From assembly GCA_030268105.1 (NCBI GenBank), contig BSDZ01000045.1, positions 186,001 to 250,000 of the forward strand: DNA of 64,000 bases, written 5' to 3'. The stretch comes from Volvox africanus. Taxonomy: Eukaryota; Chlorophyta; Chlorophyceae; Chlamydomonadales; Volvocaceae. Numbering within the stretch: position 1 is the first letter of the stretch; the number at the start of each line of letters is the position of its first letter. Of the stretch, positions 61,201 to 64,000 are shown one piece after another. A program made the translations under genes and the position numbers. Under the pieces are notes generated by a model. It ran no database searches, was not told where the DNA came from, and saw only the letters and a program-made list of their open reading frames with translations.

Positions 61201-64000
61201 GCGTTAATTGCGCGCAGTGCACGTGCGGCTGCACGCGGGTCGTCATACAACCGTTCTGGCAGCAGCCCACCACCACCGTCCCCGGCGGCGCTGGCACGCG
61301 TTCCAGCAGCAGCACCGGCGAAGGCAGCAGCCAGCAGAGCAGGGTGGCCGTGGAGTGCCGCGGCAGCTAAAGGGGACATACCGCCGGCGAGACCGCTGCT
61401 CGTCCCTGGACGGGACGACGAGTATGACGATGCGGATAAGGGGCGTAAGCCGGCACCTGCACCGCTATCAGCCTCTGTTAACCGCGCGCTAAGGGGTCTT
61501 GGGAGAGGGGCTGCCGCCGACGGGGTAGTGCAAGCGGATGCTGAGGCCGATGGTAACATCATATCTAATTCCAAGTCGATTTTGTCGGGGTCTGCCACGG
61601 CTTCGCCATCATCGTCAGCAACACCGGTTGCGCTGCCGCCATCGGGCATGTTGCCGTATGTTGCCGCAGATTCAAGGTCAAAAGGGTTGATAGCCGCTCC
61701 CTCATCGTCGTTTCGAGCTAGCACGGCCTCCACAAGCTTTTCCTCCTACACGCCGAAGCGGAGCGGACGCGGAATGTACTAATAACGGGTTTTCACTGGG
61801 TACCGACGGGCAAATGAAACGAAGTGAGTGCCTTTTTGGCAATGTTAAGTATTATTTCCATGCTTATAAATACATCTTGCCGAAATCGTCTTTACCGACA
61901 TCACGGGAAGAATCAACTTCTTTACCGACGCATCCAAGAAGCCAAAACAAGCCTCGCATAGGATAAGTCTGTTGGGCCCCGGGCGTACCGGCGGAGCGGG
62001 AAAAGAGGCGATGATCTGCACCTCATGCCTTACCTCAGGCTTCAACGTGAACAGTCTCGAATAGACGGAAGAGGGCTGCGCCGCTAGCGAGCGCGATGAG
62101 CCCTGGGCCAAGGGACTAGCCGCCTGCACCTCGAGGCCGTCAAGGGAGGTCACAGCGCGGGATATCTGAGCCGCGCGAAGCCGTTTCTGCCGCTCGCGCC
62201 TACATGGCAATTTTTGAGGGCCGGGGAAATACGATTGTGAATACAAACGAAACCACAAACCATACCAGACTATTAAAAGGATCTGACATGATGACCTCTC
62301 TTGCAATAGGCCATTTGAATATCACCCACTTGAGCGCCTCCTCTACAGTCTTAGTGTGTCGCTCAAGGCGCTTGCGCTCCTGCTCTGCCCACTGGTCGGG
62401 GAAAGTCTCCCGGTGACTGATAAGGGCCGCGATAAGCTTGTCGTTCAACACTGCGTCCAGCTCGCGGATGCGAGCAAGGCCCTCCTCGACCCGTGGGTCG
62501 GGGTGATTGGAGGGAAGCTGGTTGACGGGCAGGTCTGCAGGGGACGGAAGAGTACATGAGGATGAAAGGCTCCAATAGGTAAGGATTCCTAACCATCATA
62601 GAGGGGGGAAGTGCGAAAGAGCTCTACATTCAGTCGACAGGAGTCATAAGTACATTTGAAAGGTGGAGTGCTGCGTACACAACAAGGTAGCATGTCCGGT
62701 TTAGGTAAAAAACGAATTGCTTATTTGCTGATGCGGAGGTAGGCACTTCTGATCAGCACTTCAGGTCCCAATGCTACATCCCCTCCGTGCGCGGGAAAGG
62801 AACCAACGCAAGACGAAACCACCACTGAATGCTAGATGTGACCATAATACCGACCCCTGGAGACAGCACCTTCAAATCTGCGTGGGCCCATCCAGCCTTG
62901 CAGCGTCTCAAACTGCGCCCGGCGCTGCCTAAACAACCGCTCTAACATGACCCCCCAGTCAGCGGGCAGCTCCACCAGGCGTCCACCGGATTCATCCTTG
63001 AGCTCCTAAGACCCAAAAGGCCGGGGGTAGGAAAAGAAGAGAAACTCAATCATCGGAACCTAGAGGGAGGAGAGTGCGTCGTGACTGCCGCATCGGTTTC
63101 AAAGGCCTCTAGCAGGAAATTGGAGGTAATGGTTTGGAGGGTGAGTGGGTTGTGGGTGGGACGTGGCGGAAGTGTAGCCTAGGCTGTGTGCAAGCAATCG
63201 AAACACAAACCGCAGCTTCCGTGTTTACCGCGGCGTCAGAACGTATTTGGTGGTGACGAGGGTGCTGGTCAAGGCTGGCAACGGGGTTGTTTGTGTGAGA
63301 TGAGGTCTTATTGTACAGAGAATATGAAACGGAGGCCCGTGGCGCAGACCGACATTTAAGGCAATGGGAAACCAATGATGAGGATCCCGGGAGCCTTACA
63401 TGCGAAGTTCAGATTCCGATGATCCATAAGGCCTTGAACCGACATGTTTCACGGCAAAAACATCTTCAGCAGCAGCAGCTGAGGTGCGCTTTCAAGCCAT
63501 CCCTTAGTGACTGAAATGCAATCAAACCGGCAACTGCTACAATTGGAGAACAGAAACACGCCACTGCCACGGGCAGCAGTTTAGGGACAAAAGCCATATC
63601 ACATCGACATCAAACAGGCCTCTAAGCGGAGTTTCCTTCGCTGATTTCCTGGATAAACCTAGGCCTAGGCCTTGTCGTCCCGACTCCAAATACCAGAACC
63701 CGCACAGGAGGACATCAACCCGGATAATTCTTTCCCTGCGTGCCGAATATTGCGCACCTGCAATGACGTCATGTATTCGCCCAGTTCACTGCGCCGTTGA
63801 GACTGTTCCATCTCAGTTCCCGCTGCCAGAGCAGCTACTGCTGCGCGGCTGGCAGACAATGCCGCAGATTCGTCCATCAAGACCTCATCCCCCTCCCCTC
63901 CCTCCTCGGGTGCAGGCTGCGGCTGCTGCTCCGGAATGACCGGCGTCTGCGCAGGTGGCTCGCTGGCTGCGGTCGTCGGCCGGCTGGTGTCGGCGGGTGT
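58238..64000 (-). CDS. coiled-coil protein resembling FSIP1, 3' nine exons
   Basis: Exons on the minus strand are 64000-63758 (open at the window edge), 63005-62870, 62534-62326, 62192-62034, 61745-60880, 60544-60439, 60101-59985, 59281-59065 and 58599-58238 (TAA). They join with matching phases to 804 codons. Features in order: a Pro/Glu-rich N-part; WGVMLERLFRQRRAQFETLQ; a helical LD-type segment (RVEEGLARIRELDAVLNDKL to KTVEEAL); a low-complexity Ala/Ser/Gly exon; QRDYLREERLAKELATR; RDVDAALRSLKTGEVVRLG then ATLKALVEQCRRLQ; a charged helix ELNEHRRKIEEAEAAARRAQ; and a low-complexity tail ending in ten Pro. The order of short LD-containing helices plus the RDYLREERLAKE and LxxLxxQC segments recalls fibrous sheath-interacting protein 1, a cilium/axoneme-associated family, which fits a flagellated alga. 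The assignment is by eye and tentative. The acceptor at 62192 is non-ideal but keeps the phase. Confidence 0.62.

Overview
This window looks like nuclear DNA of a volvocine green alga (Volvox/Eudorina/Gonium-type Chlamydomonadales). The reasons are a full pherophorin gene with a very long polyproline spacer, intron-dense GC-rich genes with GTGAGT/GTAAGT donors and CAG acceptors, alanine/glycine-rich proteins, a chromodomain Ty3/gypsy retrotransposon family and abundant microsatellites. I built the gene models by hand from splice sites, reading phase and protein similarity recognised by eye. No search or transcript was available.

Layout, left to right. 0.4-3.7 kb: 3' half of a + strand VASt-domain lipid-transfer-type protein with a C-terminal membrane anchor. 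3.7-8.7 kb: mostly non-coding, with an imperfect 45-bp-arm foldback and AT-rich repeats. 8.7-10.8 kb: two + strand exons of a peptide:N-glycanase (PNG1) carrying the zinc site and catalytic Cys, separated by an intron filled with about 145 copies of a 9-bp satellite; the His/Asp exon is not found. 11.8 kb: a tRNA-like sequence. 12.3-26.6 kb: a chromovirus retrotransposon (element 1, +) into whose reverse transcriptase gene a second copy of the same family (element 2, -) has inserted; both insertions keep 5-bp target duplications. 27.6-29.7 kb: a small unrecognised + strand gene (199 aa). 30.0-32.4 kb: repeats and non-coding DNA. 32.4-42.4 kb: a complete 15-exon + strand FIP1 gene (1266 aa) with the Fip1 motif and an Arg-Ser/Arg-Asp/Arg-Glu tail. 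43.0-46.2 kb: a seven-exon - strand gene for a 573-aa Cys-rich protein of unknown family, convergent with FIP1. 46.8-47.2 kb: a 358-bp insertion flanked by a 14-bp direct repeat. 48.7-55.7 kb: a complete eight-exon - strand pherophorin (1081 aa). 58.2-64.0 kb: the 3' nine exons of a - strand coiled-coil protein resembling FSIP1, continuing past the right edge.

The host genes do not form an operon-like unit; they are separate eukaryotic genes. FIP1 acts in nuclear pre-mRNA 3'-end processing, PNG1 in cytosolic deglycosylation of misfolded glycoproteins, the VASt protein probably at ER contact sites, and the pherophorin in the extracellular matrix. The strongest structural observations are the nested same-family retrotransposon insertion, the in-frame amber codon conserved between gag and pol in both copies, a shared Glu-to-Lys change at the integrase catalytic position, and the satellite-filled PNG1 intron next to an apparently missing 3' half.
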